Source: Plesiocystis pacifica SIR-1 (GTDB lineage: Bacteria > Myxococcota_A > Polyangia > Nannocystales > Nannocystaceae). Taken from it: a DNA stretch of 64,000 nucleotides. The stretch's first letter is position 1. The number at the start of each line of letters is the position of its first letter. The stretch covers positions 83,561 to 147,560 of the forward strand of contig NZ_ABCS01000015.1 in the NCBI RefSeq assembly GCF_000170895.1, in the 5' to 3' direction. This document shows, one piece after another, positions 23,484 to 32,079 of this stretch. Both the position numbers and the translations under genes were made by a program. Below the pieces are notes generated by a model. The model was not told the origin of the DNA. It made no database searches and worked only from the letters and a program-made list of their open reading frames with translations.

Positions 23484-23634
23484 TGCAGGTCGCGCGCGGA
23501 ATTTACGCGGGCCGAACGCTATCGCAGGGCGGGGTCGCCCGCAAGGCTGCCCAGTGCGCGCCAGTGCCGATCCGAGAAAAGCCCAAAACCCAGCGCGAAC
23601 CGAGTTCGGGGGGGCTTTTATGCGCGTTTGGCTC

Positions 23635-23663
23635 TTGACGGCAAGGCTCACACGGGCCATACA
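23635..23663 (+). promoter_or_regulatory. sigma-70-type promoter of etfBA
   Basis: TTGACG (23635-23640), a 17-bp spacer, then CATACA (23658-23663), followed about 12 bp later by a strong Shine-Dalgarno AGGAGGAG. Position and spacing fit a housekeeping promoter. Confidence 0.5.
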
Positions 23664-23687
23664 GCCGACCGAATAGGAGGAGACCTC

Positions 23688-24512
23688 TTGACGAAGATTC
23701 TCGTGACCGTCAAGCGGATCCCTGACCCGGATGAGAACCTCAAGTTCGCCAACGGCGGGCTCGACCTCAGCTCGGTAAAGTGGGTCCCCAACGCCTTCGA
23801 CGAGTACGCCGTCGAGACCGCCCTGCGGCTCGCGGAGGACGTCGGCAGCAAGAAAACGAAACACGCCGAGATCATCGTGCTCTCGATCTGCCCCGCCAAG
23901 CAGCGTCAACACATGACGCAGTTCCTGGCGATGGGTGGCGACCGCGGTGTGATCGTCGACGCCAACGACGCGGACTATGACACCGCCGCCATCGCCAAGA
24001 TGATCGCCAAGGTCGCCCAAGACGAGGGCGTCGACATGGTCATCACCGGCAAGTTGTCCCAGGACAACGAGGGCAACCAGGTGGGTCAGCGCGTCGCCGC
24101 GCTGCTCGGCTGGCCGCAGGCTTGCTTCGCCGCCGAGGTCGACTGGGACCAGGGCAGCAACAGCCTCAAGGTCGCGCGCGAAGTCGATGACGGTGTCGAG
24201 ACGAAGCAGGTCCCCCTGCCGGCGCTCGTGACCGTCGATCTGCGCGTCGTCCTGCCCACTAGCGTGCGCAACGGCATCAACCCGGCGGACCACAAGTTCA
24301 CCGACGGGCCGCGCCTGGCCTCGCTCCGCGGCATCACCATGGCCAAGCGCAAGAAGGTCAAGACCGTCACGCCGGCCGACCTCGGGGTCGAGAGCGCGGG
24401 TGGTGAGAAGACCACGACCATCAACAAGCCCGCGGCGCGGGCCGCCGGTCAGATGGTCGGCTCCGTCGAGGAGCTGGTCGAGAAGCTGGCTACGGAGGCG
24501 AAGGTTCTATGA
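23688..24512 (+). CDS. etfB: electron transfer flavoprotein beta subunit
   Basis: Beta subunit of electron transfer flavoprotein, 274 aa, cytoplasmic. With EtfA it carries electrons from acyl-CoA dehydrogenases to ETF:quinone oxidoreductase. It begins ILVTVKRIPDPDENLKF and contains WVPNAFDEYAVETALRL, ITGKLSQDNEGNQVGQRVAA and the family signature around LPALVTVDLRVVLP. Translation starts at TTG 23688, fixed by the Shine-Dalgarno AGGAGGAG just upstream; no ATG is available before the conserved N terminus. It overlaps etfA by four bases (ATGA). Confidence 0.96.
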   Translation: MTKILVTVKRIPDPDENLKFANGGLDLSSVKWVPNAFDEYAVETALRLAEDVGSKKTKHAEIIVLSICPAKQRQHMTQFLAMGGDRGVIVDANDADYDTAAIAKMIAKVAQDEGVDMVITGKLSQDNEGNQVGQRVAALLGWPQACFAAEVDWDQGSNSLKVAREVDDGVETKQVPLPALVTVDLRVVLPTSVRNGINPADHKFTDGPRLASLRGITMAKRKKVKTVTPADLGVESAGGEKTTTINKPAARAAGQMVGSVEELVEKLATEAKVL

Positions 24513-25477
24513 GCAAGGTACTCGTCGTCCTCGAGACCGCAGGCGGGAAGATCCGCTCGCACTGCCTCCCGGGCATCACCGCGGGCAAGCAGATCGCCGA
24601 CGCCCGCGGCGCTGAGCTCCACCTCCTCGTCCTCGGCGCCAACGCGGCCGCCGAAGGAGCCGAGATCGCGGCCGCTGGCTACGGCGCCGCTGGGGTCCAC
24701 ACCATCACCGACGCGGCCCTCGAGCCGTTCACGGCCGAGGCCTGGGGCGACGCCGTCGTCCACGCGGTCAAGACCCTGAGCCCCGCCGTCGTCGGCGGCA
24801 CGGCCAGCTCCGCCCTGCGCGACTGCCTGCCCCGCGCCGCCGCCGTCCTCGACGCCGCCCTGTGCGCCGAGATCGTCGCGGTCAAGTCGGGTGACACCTT
24901 CACCCGGCCGATCTCGGCCGGACGCGCCCTGCTCGACGAGCAGCTCAGCGGCGATCTGGTGTTCTTCACCGCTCGCGGCAGCGAGTTCGCCCCGGCCGAG
25001 GCTGGCGCGGCCACCACGGCGGCGGTCATCGACGGCGCGTCCGTCGACGTCCGCGGCGCGCAGGTCCTCGGCATCTCCAAGACCGAGAGCTCCCGCCCCG
25101 CCCTGACCGAGGCCTCGGTCGTCGTGTCCGGCGGCCGTGGCATGCGCGAGGGGGCCAACTTCAGCCACCTCGAGCAGCTCACCGACCTGCTCGGCGGCGC
25201 CCTCGGTGCCAGCCGTGCGGCGACCGACGCGGGCATGGTCCCGGCGGATCTCCAGGTCGGCCAGACCGGCAAGATCGTCGCGCCCAACCTCTACATCGCC
25301 GTGGCGATCTCCGGCGCCATCCAGCACCTCGCCGGCATGAAGGGCAGCAAGACCATCGTCGCCATCAACAAGGACGAGGAGGCGCCCATCTTCCAGGTCG
25401 CCGACTACGGCCTCGTCGCCAAGTGGGAAGACGCCGTCCCGGCCCTGATCGCCGCCCTCGAAGCCCGCAAGGGCTGA
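24509..25477 (+). CDS. etfA: electron transfer flavoprotein alpha subunit
   Basis: FAD-binding alpha subunit of electron transfer flavoprotein, 322 aa. The N-terminal domain begins [20 protein letters not shown]. The FAD domain shows [12 protein letters not shown], the signature block [39 protein letters not shown] and the C-terminal [18 protein letters not shown]. The start overlaps the etfB stop, so the subunits are translationally coupled. A family B repeat begins at the stop codon and a strong terminator follows. Confidence 0.97.
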   Translation: MSKVLVVLETAGGKIRSHCLPGITAGKQIADARGAELHLLVLGANAAAEGAEIAAAGYGAAGVHTITDAALEPFTAEAWGDAVVHAVKTLSPAVVGGTASSALRDCLPRAAAVLDAALCAEIVAVKSGDTFTRPISAGRALLDEQLSGDLVFFTARGSEFAPAEAGAATTAAVIDGASVDVRGAQVLGISKTESSRPALTEASVVVSGGRGMREGANFSHLEQLTDLLGGALGASRAATDAGMVPADLQVGQTGKIVAPNLYIAVAISGAIQHLAGMKGSKTIVAINKDEEAPIFQVADYGLVAKWEDAVPALIAALEARKG

Positions 25478-25610
25478 GCTCTGTTTTGCCCCCACAGGCG
25501 GCTGGGACCGGGGCGCTTCGTCGCTCCGCTCCTCCGCTTTGGCTTGGTGGGCAATGGAGTTCGTGCCTCCGCGTGGGCTTTCTTCGCCCCCTAAAGGGGG
25601 CGTGGATTCA
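25475..25610 (+). repeat. family B repeat, copy 1
   Basis: About 130 bp closely matching 29722-29860. It begins at the etfA stop (TGAGC-CTG-TTTGCCCCCAC pattern) and includes the shared blocks GGGGCGCTTCGTCGCTC and TCCGCTTTGGCTTGGTGGGC, then CAATGGAGTTCGTGCC. It ends in a 7-bp hairpin CGCCCCC-TAAA-GGGGGCG (25585-25602). No protein family is visible in any frame. Confidence 0.85.
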
Positions 25611-25641
25611 TTTACAGTCCCTGAGCTCGAGGCCCAAGCTG

Positions 25642-25681
25642 GCCCCCGCCGCTCGCTGAGCGCCGGGGGCTTTGCTTTTTT
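25642..25681 (+). terminator. rho-independent terminator after etfBA
   Basis: A long GC-rich stem (GCCCCCG...CGGGGGC with one mismatch and an inner CGCTC/GAGCG pairing) is followed by TTTGCTTTTTT. It is a textbook intrinsic terminator separating etfBA from the histidine kinases. Confidence 0.85.
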
Positions 25682-25729
25682 CGAGCCTCGGGTGGCACCC
25701 CGTCCCCGCGAGAGGGTGACTTGGGTACC

Positions 25730-27769
25730 ATGGACGCATTGTCCGCGGCTCCTCATGAGCGCCAGGTCCCCAAGCCTCGGCGCCGCAGCGTCACCGGGCC
25801 CCTCCCCGCGCTGAGCCCGGCGGACTCGGGCTCGCGCTCGGGTCGGCTGCTGCGACCGCTGCTGACCGTGACCATCGTCGCCAGCGTCGTCCACCTGGGC
25901 TTCGCCCTGAGCCTCTTGCTGCTCCTCGACATGGGCGAGGTCCTGCTCGCCCGCGCCCGCCCCATCGCGGTGTTCGTGGTCGGGCTGACGACGGCCCTGA
26001 GCCTCGCCAGCTCCCTGCGCACGAGCACGTCCGAGGCCAACACCCCGAGCCTCGACCGGCTGGTGCGCACGGCCCCGGCGGTGTTCGGCCTGATGCCGCC
26101 CATCGCCAGCGTGCTCGCCCTCGTCGTGACCGTGTTCGGCCGGGGCCTCGGGGTCGAGCAAGGGCTGCAGCTCACCGTCGCCGTGCTCGCGGCGACGAGC
26201 GCTCCGGGCCTGCTCGTCGCCCTCGGGCTCGAGCAGATCGGCTCGACCTTCGCCGCGCGCGGGCGCCTGGGCGTCGCGGCCTCGCCCAGCGGGGCGGCCC
26301 GCGACCCCGACCCCGACCCCGGCTCCTCGGCGATCTACATCCAGGGCAGCATCCAAGGCGGCGCCTTTCGCCGCCGGGGTGACGCCGCCCTCAGCGGCGT
26401 CCGCTCCGAGGCCCAAGACGGCGCCAACACCTTCGCCCCGCCCAGCCTCGCCCGCCGGCTGGTCCGCCAGTCCATCGGCCTGCTCGTCGCCAGCGGCCTG
26501 CTGATGCTCGCCCACTCCCTGCTCCACGGCGGCGAGCTGCTCGAGTGGTTCGTCTCGCCCCGGGCGCTGCTCGCCGGCCTCGCCTCGACCGGCACCACGG
26601 CGCTGATCGTGCTGTCCGCCGCCAGCGCGGGCCGCAGCCCCGGCCGCGACGTCCGGGCCCTGGCCAACCGCCTCGACGCGATCGGCTGGAACGACGCCCG
26701 CTCGGCCCGCCGCCCCCTCGCCGGGCCCGTGCGCCTGACCAGCTTCGACGCCGTCGGCGAGCTGTTCCGCAACCTCGAGCAGCTGCGCGCGCGCCTGGCC
26801 GAGGACGTGTCCACCTACCAGCGCGCCCTCGACCGGACCCACGACGCCGACCAGGCCAAGGGCGAGTTCCTGGCCGCCGTCAGCCACGAGCTGCGCACCC
26901 CGCTGAACTCGATCATGGGCTTCGCCCAGCTGCTGCTCGAGACCAAGCTCAACGACTCCCAGGTCGAGGACGTCAAGCTGATCCTCGCCGGGGGCCGCCA
27001 GCTCCACGAGCTCATCGCCGACATCCTCGACCTGTCGATGATCGAGAGCGGCGAGCTCGACCTGCGCGTCCAACACTGCGCCCTCGACGAGCTCGTCGCG
27101 GAGCTCGTCGACATTCACCAGGCCCAGGTCCGCGACCGCGAGCTCGAGCTCGTCGCCGACGTCGCCGACGACCTGCCGACCATCGAGTGCGACCGCCGGC
27201 GCATCGGTCAGGTCCTGACCAACCTGATGAGCAACGCGATCAAGTTCACCGAGACCGGCAGCGTGACCGTGCGCGCCCGGCTCGAGCAGGACGACTACGT
27301 CAGCATCGCGGTCATCGACACCGGCATCGGCATCGCCGAGAGCGAGCTGCCCGGGGTGTTCGAGGAGTACCGCCAGGCCGGCGAGCGCAAGCGCAAGGCC
27401 AAGGGCACGGGCCTGGGCCTGGCCATCGCCCGGCGCATCGTCCAGGCCCACGGCGGCCGGCTGGAGGCCGAGAGCACCCTCGGCGAGGGCTCGACCTTCC
27501 GCCTGACCCTGCCGCTCGACGCCAGCGAGCACGTCTCGGCCCACGCCTCGCGCAGCGCCATGGCCCTCGCCGTGGTCCGGGCCTACAAAAAAGACCGGCG
27601 CCTGCGCGACGAGGACCGCCGGCTGACCGAGTCCAAGGCCGACCGGCGCACGGTCGACGCCGGGCCGCCCGGCGGCGGCGACGAGCGCCGCGGCCAGGCT
27701 GAGCGCCGCCGCGCGAAGCCAGACCGCCGCCGGCCCCCGGAGCCCCTCGACGACGGAGGCGCGTGGTGA
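25730..27769 (+). CDS. membrane sensor histidine kinase
   Basis: Sensor kinase of 679 aa. The N-terminal half has about six hydrophobic segments (for example LTVTIVASVVHLGFALSLLL and IGLLVASGLLMLAHSLL), split by a Gly/Asp-rich loop. The H-box SHELRTPLNS has the phospho-His at about residue 386. The ATPase domain is complete: N-box NLMSNAIKF, G1 DTGIGI and G2 GTGLGLAIARRI. A highly charged Arg/Asp tail of about 60 residues ends the protein. ATG 25730 is preferred over TTG 25721. The next kinase gene overlaps its stop, so the two are probably made together. No cognate response regulator lies adjacent. Confidence 0.92.
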   Translation: MDALSAAPHERQVPKPRRRSVTGPLPALSPADSGSRSGRLLRPLLTVTIVASVVHLGFALSLLLLLDMGEVLLARARPIAVFVVGLTTALSLASSLRTSTSEANTPSLDRLVRTAPAVFGLMPPIASVLALVVTVFGRGLGVEQGLQLTVAVLAATSAPGLLVALGLEQIGSTFAARGRLGVAASPSGAARDPDPDPGSSAIYIQGSIQGGAFRRRGDAALSGVRSEAQDGANTFAPPSLARRLVRQSIGLLVASGLLMLAHSLLHGGELLEWFVSPRALLAGLASTGTTALIVLSAASAGRSPGRDVRALANRLDAIGWNDARSARRPLAGPVRLTSFDAVGELFRNLEQLRARLAEDVSTYQRALDRTHDADQAKGEFLAAVSHELRTPLNSIMGFAQLLLETKLNDSQVEDVKLILAGGRQLHELIADILDLSMIESGELDLRVQHCALDELVAELVDIHQAQVRDRELELVADVADDLPTIECDRRRIGQVLTNLMSNAIKFTETGSVTVRARLEQDDYVSIAVIDTGIGIAESELPGVFEEYRQAGERKRKAKGTGLGLAIARRIVQAHGGRLEAESTLGEGSTFRLTLPLDASEHVSAHASRSAMALAVVRAYKKDRRLRDEDRRLTESKADRRTVDAGPPGGGDERRGQAERRRAKPDRRRPPEPLDDGGAW

Positions 27770-29724
27770 GCCCGGGCGAGCTGCTCCCCGACCCGCTGCT
27801 CGAGAGCCGCGAGCGCCTCGACGGCCTGCCGATCCAGCCCCAGGTCCACAACCGCCTGCTCATCGAGCGGCGCGTCCTCGGCCTCGTCGCCCTGCTGACC
27901 ATGGGCGTGGTCGCCCTGGCCGCGGCGTGGACCGTGGTCGTCCTCGACCCCGGGGAGCTGGCGACCCTCCTCAACCCCCGCGAGGACGGCTCGCGCCTGG
28001 TCCTGCTCGTCGGGCTCCCGACCCTGGCCGTGCTCGCCGTGCTCATCCACGTGGCCCTGAGCCTGCCGACCACGCGCTGGACCAGCGACGCCCGCCGGGC
28101 CCTGCCCTCGCCCCTGCCCCTGGCCATCCTCGGCGCGCCCTCGCTGCTGCTGTGGCCCTTCCTGAGCGCCCGGGACCGCCGCGCCCGGGAGGACGCCGCC
28201 CGCGCCCGGGAGCCCCACTTCGAGTCCGGCGACGGGCGCGAGGGCTTCGAGTCCGGCGACGGCTTCGAGTCCGGCGACGGCTACGAAGGCTGGGACGGGG
28301 GCGCGAGCGAGGTCGAGCTCGCGTTCAGGACCTTGCTGGTCGTGCCGCGGGTGTCCGCCGCGAGCATGCTCGCGTGGCTCGCCGTCGCGGGCGCGGCCGA
28401 CCTGGCGGTGATCCGCGAGGCCCTGAGCCTCGACCCTGGCGTGACCGCGAGCCTGGCCGCGACGTGGCTCGTCGGGATGCTGCAGGCGACCTCCCTGCTG
28501 GCCACGCGCATGCGCGCCATGCTGGTCCCCGAGCTGCTGTCCGCCCCGCGCCCGCGACCCGCGGCCCTGCCCCTGCGTCGCTCCCTGCGGCTGCGCCTGG
28601 GCGCGCCCGCGGGTCTGGGCCTGGTCGCCGCGACCGGGGCCATCCCCGCCTTCGCCCTGGCCCTGTCCCACGCCGACGCCATCCCCGGCCACGGCGTCGC
28701 GCCCTCGGCCGCCCTCGCCTGGAGCGTGGTCCTGATCGGCGCCGCGGCGGGCCTGGCCAGCCTCCACCTGCTCGTCCGCGACGTCGAGCGCGACCTCGAG
28801 CGCGCCTCCCAGCAGATCGGCGCCGTGACCCGCGGGGACGTGCCCGAGGCCCTCGCGGTCCAGAGCTTCGCGACCCTCGAGCTGCGCGAGATGATCATGG
28901 CCGTCGACCGCCTCGTCGGGCGGATCACCGACGCCAACGTCACCAAGTACATCCTCATCGAGCACGGCCAGGAGGCCGACCGCCTCAAGAGCCAGTTCCT
29001 GGCCAACATGAGCCACGACCTGCGCTCGCCCCTGAACTCGGTGATCGGCTTCAGCGAGCTGTTGATGACCGGCATCGAGGGCGAGCTCGAGGCGGACCAG
29101 CGCGACATGGTCCAGGACATCCACGTGTCCGGGCGCAACCTGCTGCGCCAGATCGACGACATCCTCGACACCGCCAAGCTCGAGTCGGGGCGCATGGAGC
29201 TGCACCGCGAGCCGACCCCGCCGGCGACCCTCGTGTCCCGGGCGATCCAAAACGCGCGCAAGCTGCTCGGCGACGGCGTCGAGTTCTCGACGCGCACCGC
29301 CGCCGGCTTGCCCCCCGCCTTCGCGGACCCCTACCGCACGGTCCAGGCCATCGAGAACGCCCTCGCCTTCGCCGGCGACGGCCTCGAGTCCGGCACCATC
29401 GAGCTGACCTGCAACGTCGAGCGCGAGGGCGAGGGCGAGGAGCAGCGCACCTTCGTCGTGCTCCGCGTCCGCACCCCGCGCGAGCTCGAGGGCGACAACG
29501 CCATCGAGCAGGCCCAGCGCGGCTTCGTCCGCGTCCACGGCCAGACCGGCCTCGGCCTCGCCCTGCCCATCGCCACCGCGATCATCGAGCTGCAGTCCGG
29601 CACGCTGACCATCCGCGACCGCAAGGGCAAGCAGCGCCTGCCCAAGGGCGTCGGCATGGAGCTCACCCTGCGCATCCCGGCGCTGACCGCCCGCCGCAAG
29701 AAGGGCTCGCTGCGGCTGCGCTGA
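27763..29724 (+). CDS. membrane sensor histidine kinase with degenerate ATPase domain
   Basis: Histidine-kinase-like protein of 653 aa starting at GTG 27763 (or the next codon, GTG 27766), overlapping the stop of the preceding kinase. It has several hydrophobic segments, a charged linker with repeated FESGDG, a HAMP-like stretch before residue 400 and an intact H-box NMSHDLRSPLNSVIGFSELL (His about 418). The ATPase half is altered: the N-box reads AIENALAFA, the G1 box DxGxG is missing (RVRTPRELEG stands there), while G2 remains as TGLGLALP. It may accept phosphate from its neighbour rather than autophosphorylate; that is inference. Confidence 0.88.
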   Translation: MVSPGELLPDPLLESRERLDGLPIQPQVHNRLLIERRVLGLVALLTMGVVALAAAWTVVVLDPGELATLLNPREDGSRLVLLVGLPTLAVLAVLIHVALSLPTTRWTSDARRALPSPLPLAILGAPSLLLWPFLSARDRRAREDAARAREPHFESGDGREGFESGDGFESGDGYEGWDGGASEVELAFRTLLVVPRVSAASMLAWLAVAGAADLAVIREALSLDPGVTASLAATWLVGMLQATSLLATRMRAMLVPELLSAPRPRPAALPLRRSLRLRLGAPAGLGLVAATGAIPAFALALSHADAIPGHGVAPSAALAWSVVLIGAAAGLASLHLLVRDVERDLERASQQIGAVTRGDVPEALAVQSFATLELREMIMAVDRLVGRITDANVTKYILIEHGQEADRLKSQFLANMSHDLRSPLNSVIGFSELLMTGIEGELEADQRDMVQDIHVSGRNLLRQIDDILDTAKLESGRMELHREPTPPATLVSRAIQNARKLLGDGVEFSTRTAAGLPPAFADPYRTVQAIENALAFAGDGLESGTIELTCNVEREGEGEEQRTFVVLRVRTPRELEGDNAIEQAQRGFVRVHGQTGLGLALPIATAIIELQSGTLTIRDRKGKQRLPKGVGMELTLRIPALTARRKKGSLRLR

Positions 29725-29860
29725 GCACTGCTTTGCCCCCACGAGCGCCTCGAGACCGGGGGCGCTTCGTCGCTCGCTCCTCCGCTTTGGCTTGGTGGGC
29801 AATGGAGTTCGTGCCTTCGCGTGGGCATCGGGTCGCCCCCTGAAGGGGGCGATTGGTTCA
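29722..29860 (+). repeat. family B repeat, copy 2
   Basis: Second copy of the element found after etfA, again starting at the stop codon of the gene before it (TGAGCACTGCTTTGCC). It shares the TCCGCTTTGGCTTGGTGGGC and CAATGGAGTTCGTGCC blocks and ends in the hairpin CGCCCCC-TGAA-GGGGGCG (29834-29851). The loop differs from copy 1 while the stem is identical. Confidence 0.85.
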
Positions 29861-29867
29861 CGGCCTG

Positions 29868-29962
29868 TGAGTCGTGGACGTGGGGCAGGGAGGGCGTGGC
29901 GTCGTCCACGACGGCTAAAATAGGCAGAGGGTCGGGAAAAACTCGTTTTGGCCGACCCTCTG
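29868..29962 (-). repeat. family A double-hairpin repeat, copy 2
   Basis: Inverted relative to the copy at 18.5 kb. Hairpin 2 (GTCGTGGACG arms) lies first on the plus strand, then a linker GGCTAAAATAGGC, then hairpin 1 with AGAGGGTCGG/CCGACCCTCT arms. It is nearly identical to the copy at the window end. Confidence 0.85.
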
Positions 29963-30008
29963 AACGGGCGTCTCGCGCTGGCTGGCGACCTCGCGGGCCG
30001 CGTCGAGT

Positions 30009-30090
30009 TGAGTCGTGGACGTGGGGCAGGGAGGGCGTGGCCTCGTCCACGACGGCTCAAGTGGACAGAGACTGTGAAAATTTCAAAGTC
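30009..30090 (-). repeat. family A repeat, copy 3 with diverged hairpin 1
   Basis: Hairpin 2 is conserved with a single substitution. The sequence of hairpin 1 is entirely different (GACTGTGAAA...TTTCAAAGTC) yet still pairs. It lies 46 bp after copy 2 in the same orientation. The limits of the diverged part are approximate. Confidence 0.7.
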
Positions 30091-30371
30091 ACGGAGCCCT
30101 CGGTCTCGCGGTCCGCGAACGCGTCCGGACGTTCAATAATTCCAGCCTGGTTGTGGGTCTGGAAGGTGGGCGTCCCGCGCCGCGTGGGCTCGCTTTTTCG
30201 CGCCGGGTGTAGACCGCGTGAACTTGTGAATCGCGCGTGAATTCGGCCGCAACCCAGCCCAGCTTCGCGCTTTGATCGCGCGATGGGCTTTCGATCAAAG
30301 CTTGCTCGTTTTGCCAGATTGGCGCCCACCCCTCGTTCTCGCATTCAGACACACTGCCGCAATATGAATAT

Positions 30372-30393
30372 GACCAAATATGTGTATTTGGTC
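30372..30393. promoter_or_regulatory. 22-bp operator-like inverted repeat
   Basis: Perfect 9-bp arms GACCAAATA / TATTTGGTC separated by TGTG, in the AT-richer gene-free stretch. Size and symmetry suit a dimeric repressor site, but no regulator gene is adjacent. Confidence 0.4.
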
Positions 30394-30543
30394 GGTGAAC
30401 GGGGTCTCGCTTCAATGCGCAAATCGCCCACCTCACCCGGTCGACGCGCGCCGCTGCACCTCCCTGCCGTACCTGTGTCGTTCTGCCCCAGACGCTGTGA
30501 TTCGCGCCCTGTCCCGTAGTACAGCTGGGACAGCGAATGATCC

Positions 30544-30590
30544 ATTGGGCGTTTGGCGCATTCGAGAGTGCGCCCAATACCCCATTGGGG
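30544..30590. promoter_or_regulatory. cluster of ATTGGG inverted repeats
   Basis: ATTGGGCG and CGCCCAAT arms 19 bp apart, followed by the palindrome CCCCATTGGGG. Three related half-sites lie 75-120 bp before the aminotransferase-like start codon, a plausible operator position. Confidence 0.35.
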
Positions 30591-30665
30591 CAAAAGGGTA
30601 CAAACATAAAATTCACCTTTGAATGTGGACGCTTGATTCGAAAGGCATGCAATCCTTCGGAGGTC

Positions 30666-31898
30666 ATGTTCTCGAATCGTACGGCCTGGGATGTCTCCCC
30701 TACCCGGCTGACGCAGGCGCGTCGTCACCACAGCGGCTGCGGGCGCACGGCGTTGGATCTGTCGTGCGCCAGCCCCTCGGCGCTAGGCCTGCGCTACACG
30801 CCCGAGTTCTTCCAGGAGGTGTTCGAGCCCCAGATGGTCACCTTCGACGATCCGACCGTCGACGCCATGGGCCTCGAGGAAGCGCGCGAGGCCGTGGCGC
30901 GCCTCTACTACGCCCGCCGAGGGCTGGCGACGCGGGCCGAGAACGTGTGCCTGAACAGCACCGTCGCCGAGGCCTACACCAACCTGCTCACGCTGCTGTG
31001 CGACCCCGGTGACCTCATCTTGGTCCCCGAGCCCAGCCACCCCGCCCTCGCGCACCTCGCCGAGCTCGCCCGCGTCGAGCTGGTGCCCTACGCGCTGACC
31101 TACGAGGGGCACTGGGCCATCGACACGGACCACCTGAAGGACCTCGTCAACCGCCACAGCGGCCGCCTGCGCGCCATCTTGTGCATGGCGCCCAACAACC
31201 CCACGGGCTCCTACCTGACCCACCGCGAGCTCGAGCTCATCGAGGGCCTGTGCTGCGCCCACGATCTGAGCCTCATCGTCGACGAGCAGTTCGTCGACTA
31301 CCCGCTCTACCCCGGCCCCTCGCGGGTCGCCTCGGTGGTCGGGGACAACCGCGAGTGCCTGACCTTCGTGCTCTCCGGCCTCGCCAGCGTCGCCGCCCTG
31401 CCCCAGCTCAAGCTGGCCTGGACCGTCGCCTGCGGCCCCGAGGAGCTCGTCCGCCCGGCCCTCGCCCGGCTCGCGGCGATCGTCGGCAGCCACGCCGACC
31501 TCAACTTTGGCTTCGGCGGCGGCGCGACCCCGACCCAGTACGCCCTGGCCCGGATCCTGCCGACCAGCGAGGCCATGCAAGAGCAGATCCGCAACCGCGT
31601 GCAGGCCAACCTCCAGACCCTCGACGCGGCGATCACCGACAGCCCCGTCGCCCGCCTCGGCGTCGAGGCCGGGTGGTCGGCGGTCCTCGCCCTGCCCCAG
31701 CTCGGCGAGCTCGACGACGAGGGCTGGGTGCTGCGCATGCTCGAGCGCTGCGACGTGTGGGCGGAGCCCGGCTCGGCCTACGGCCTCGACGGCTGCCACC
31801 TCGTGCTGTCCCTGCTGACCCCGCCGGTCGCCTTCGCCGAGGGCATCTCGCGCATCGTCGGCCTGGTCTCGCGCATCGCCGGCGGCGGGCGCTGGTAG
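30666..31898 (+). CDS. class I/II aminotransferase-fold protein lacking the PLP lysine
   Basis: Protein of 410 aa with the fold-type I aminotransferase layout. Recognisable blocks are LGLRYTPEFFQEV, VCLNSTVAEAYTNLL, the cofactor-ring region CMAPNNPTGSYLTHREL and LIVDEQFVDYPLY. The segment that should hold the Schiff-base lysine reads VLSGLASVAALPQLKLAW. In relatives I would expect SGLSK, but here the Lys position (residue 241, codon 31386-31388) is Ser. The lysine eight residues later corresponds to the phosphate-binding Arg/Lys, not the catalytic one. It is therefore probably not an active transaminase; a binding or regulatory role is possible. ATG 30666 follows GGAGG closely. Confidence 0.85.
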   Translation: MFSNRTAWDVSPTRLTQARRHHSGCGRTALDLSCASPSALGLRYTPEFFQEVFEPQMVTFDDPTVDAMGLEEAREAVARLYYARRGLATRAENVCLNSTVAEAYTNLLTLLCDPGDLILVPEPSHPALAHLAELARVELVPYALTYEGHWAIDTDHLKDLVNRHSGRLRAILCMAPNNPTGSYLTHRELELIEGLCCAHDLSLIVDEQFVDYPLYPGPSRVASVVGDNRECLTFVLSGLASVAALPQLKLAWTVACGPEELVRPALARLAAIVGSHADLNFGFGGGATPTQYALARILPTSEAMQEQIRNRVQANLQTLDAAITDSPVARLGVEAGWSAVLALPQLGELDDEGWVLRMLERCDVWAEPGSAYGLDGCHLVLSLLTPPVAFAEGISRIVGLVSRIAGGGRW

Positions 31899-32079
31899 GG
31901 CTGGGAGTCTCCCCACTCTCCTGCGCTCGAGCAGAGCCACACCCCCGAGACTCTTCCAGAGCTGTACACAGCTCGGTGGCGCTACGGGCCAGGTGAGAAG
32001 AAGATGGGCTGGTCGGGTGACCAGTCTGTCCCGAGGGGCGTTCTTGCTCGGGGGATCAGGCGGGGATAGGCTGGCTGCG

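Larger units (their letters stand above)
30091..30665. other. gene-free, AT-richer stretch upstream of aminotransferase-like gene
   Basis: About 575 bases clearly less GC-rich than the surroundings. Short reading frames occur on both strands but none shows a family feature, sensible codon use or a ribosome binding site. It contains two sets of inverted repeats (listed separately). A possible promoter for the next gene is TTGGGG, 16 bp, TAAAAT near 30585-30612. Confidence 0.5.

Noticed and set aside
25470..25680. short plus-strand frames over family B copy 1
   Set aside because: Frames containing MEFVP-type peptides recur in both copies but are not preserved in length or frame, so the element is noncoding.
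24449..27544. 1031-codon open frame on the minus strand
   Set aside because: Antisense to etfA and a histidine kinase. Its composition (Gly/Ala/Glu/Arg, GQG runs) is that of a third-position shadow in GC-rich DNA.
30089..30667. 192-codon frame on the minus strand in the AT-richer stretch
   Set aside because: No ribosome binding site, mixed composition, and overlapping frames on both strands are equally open; it also runs into repeat copy 3.
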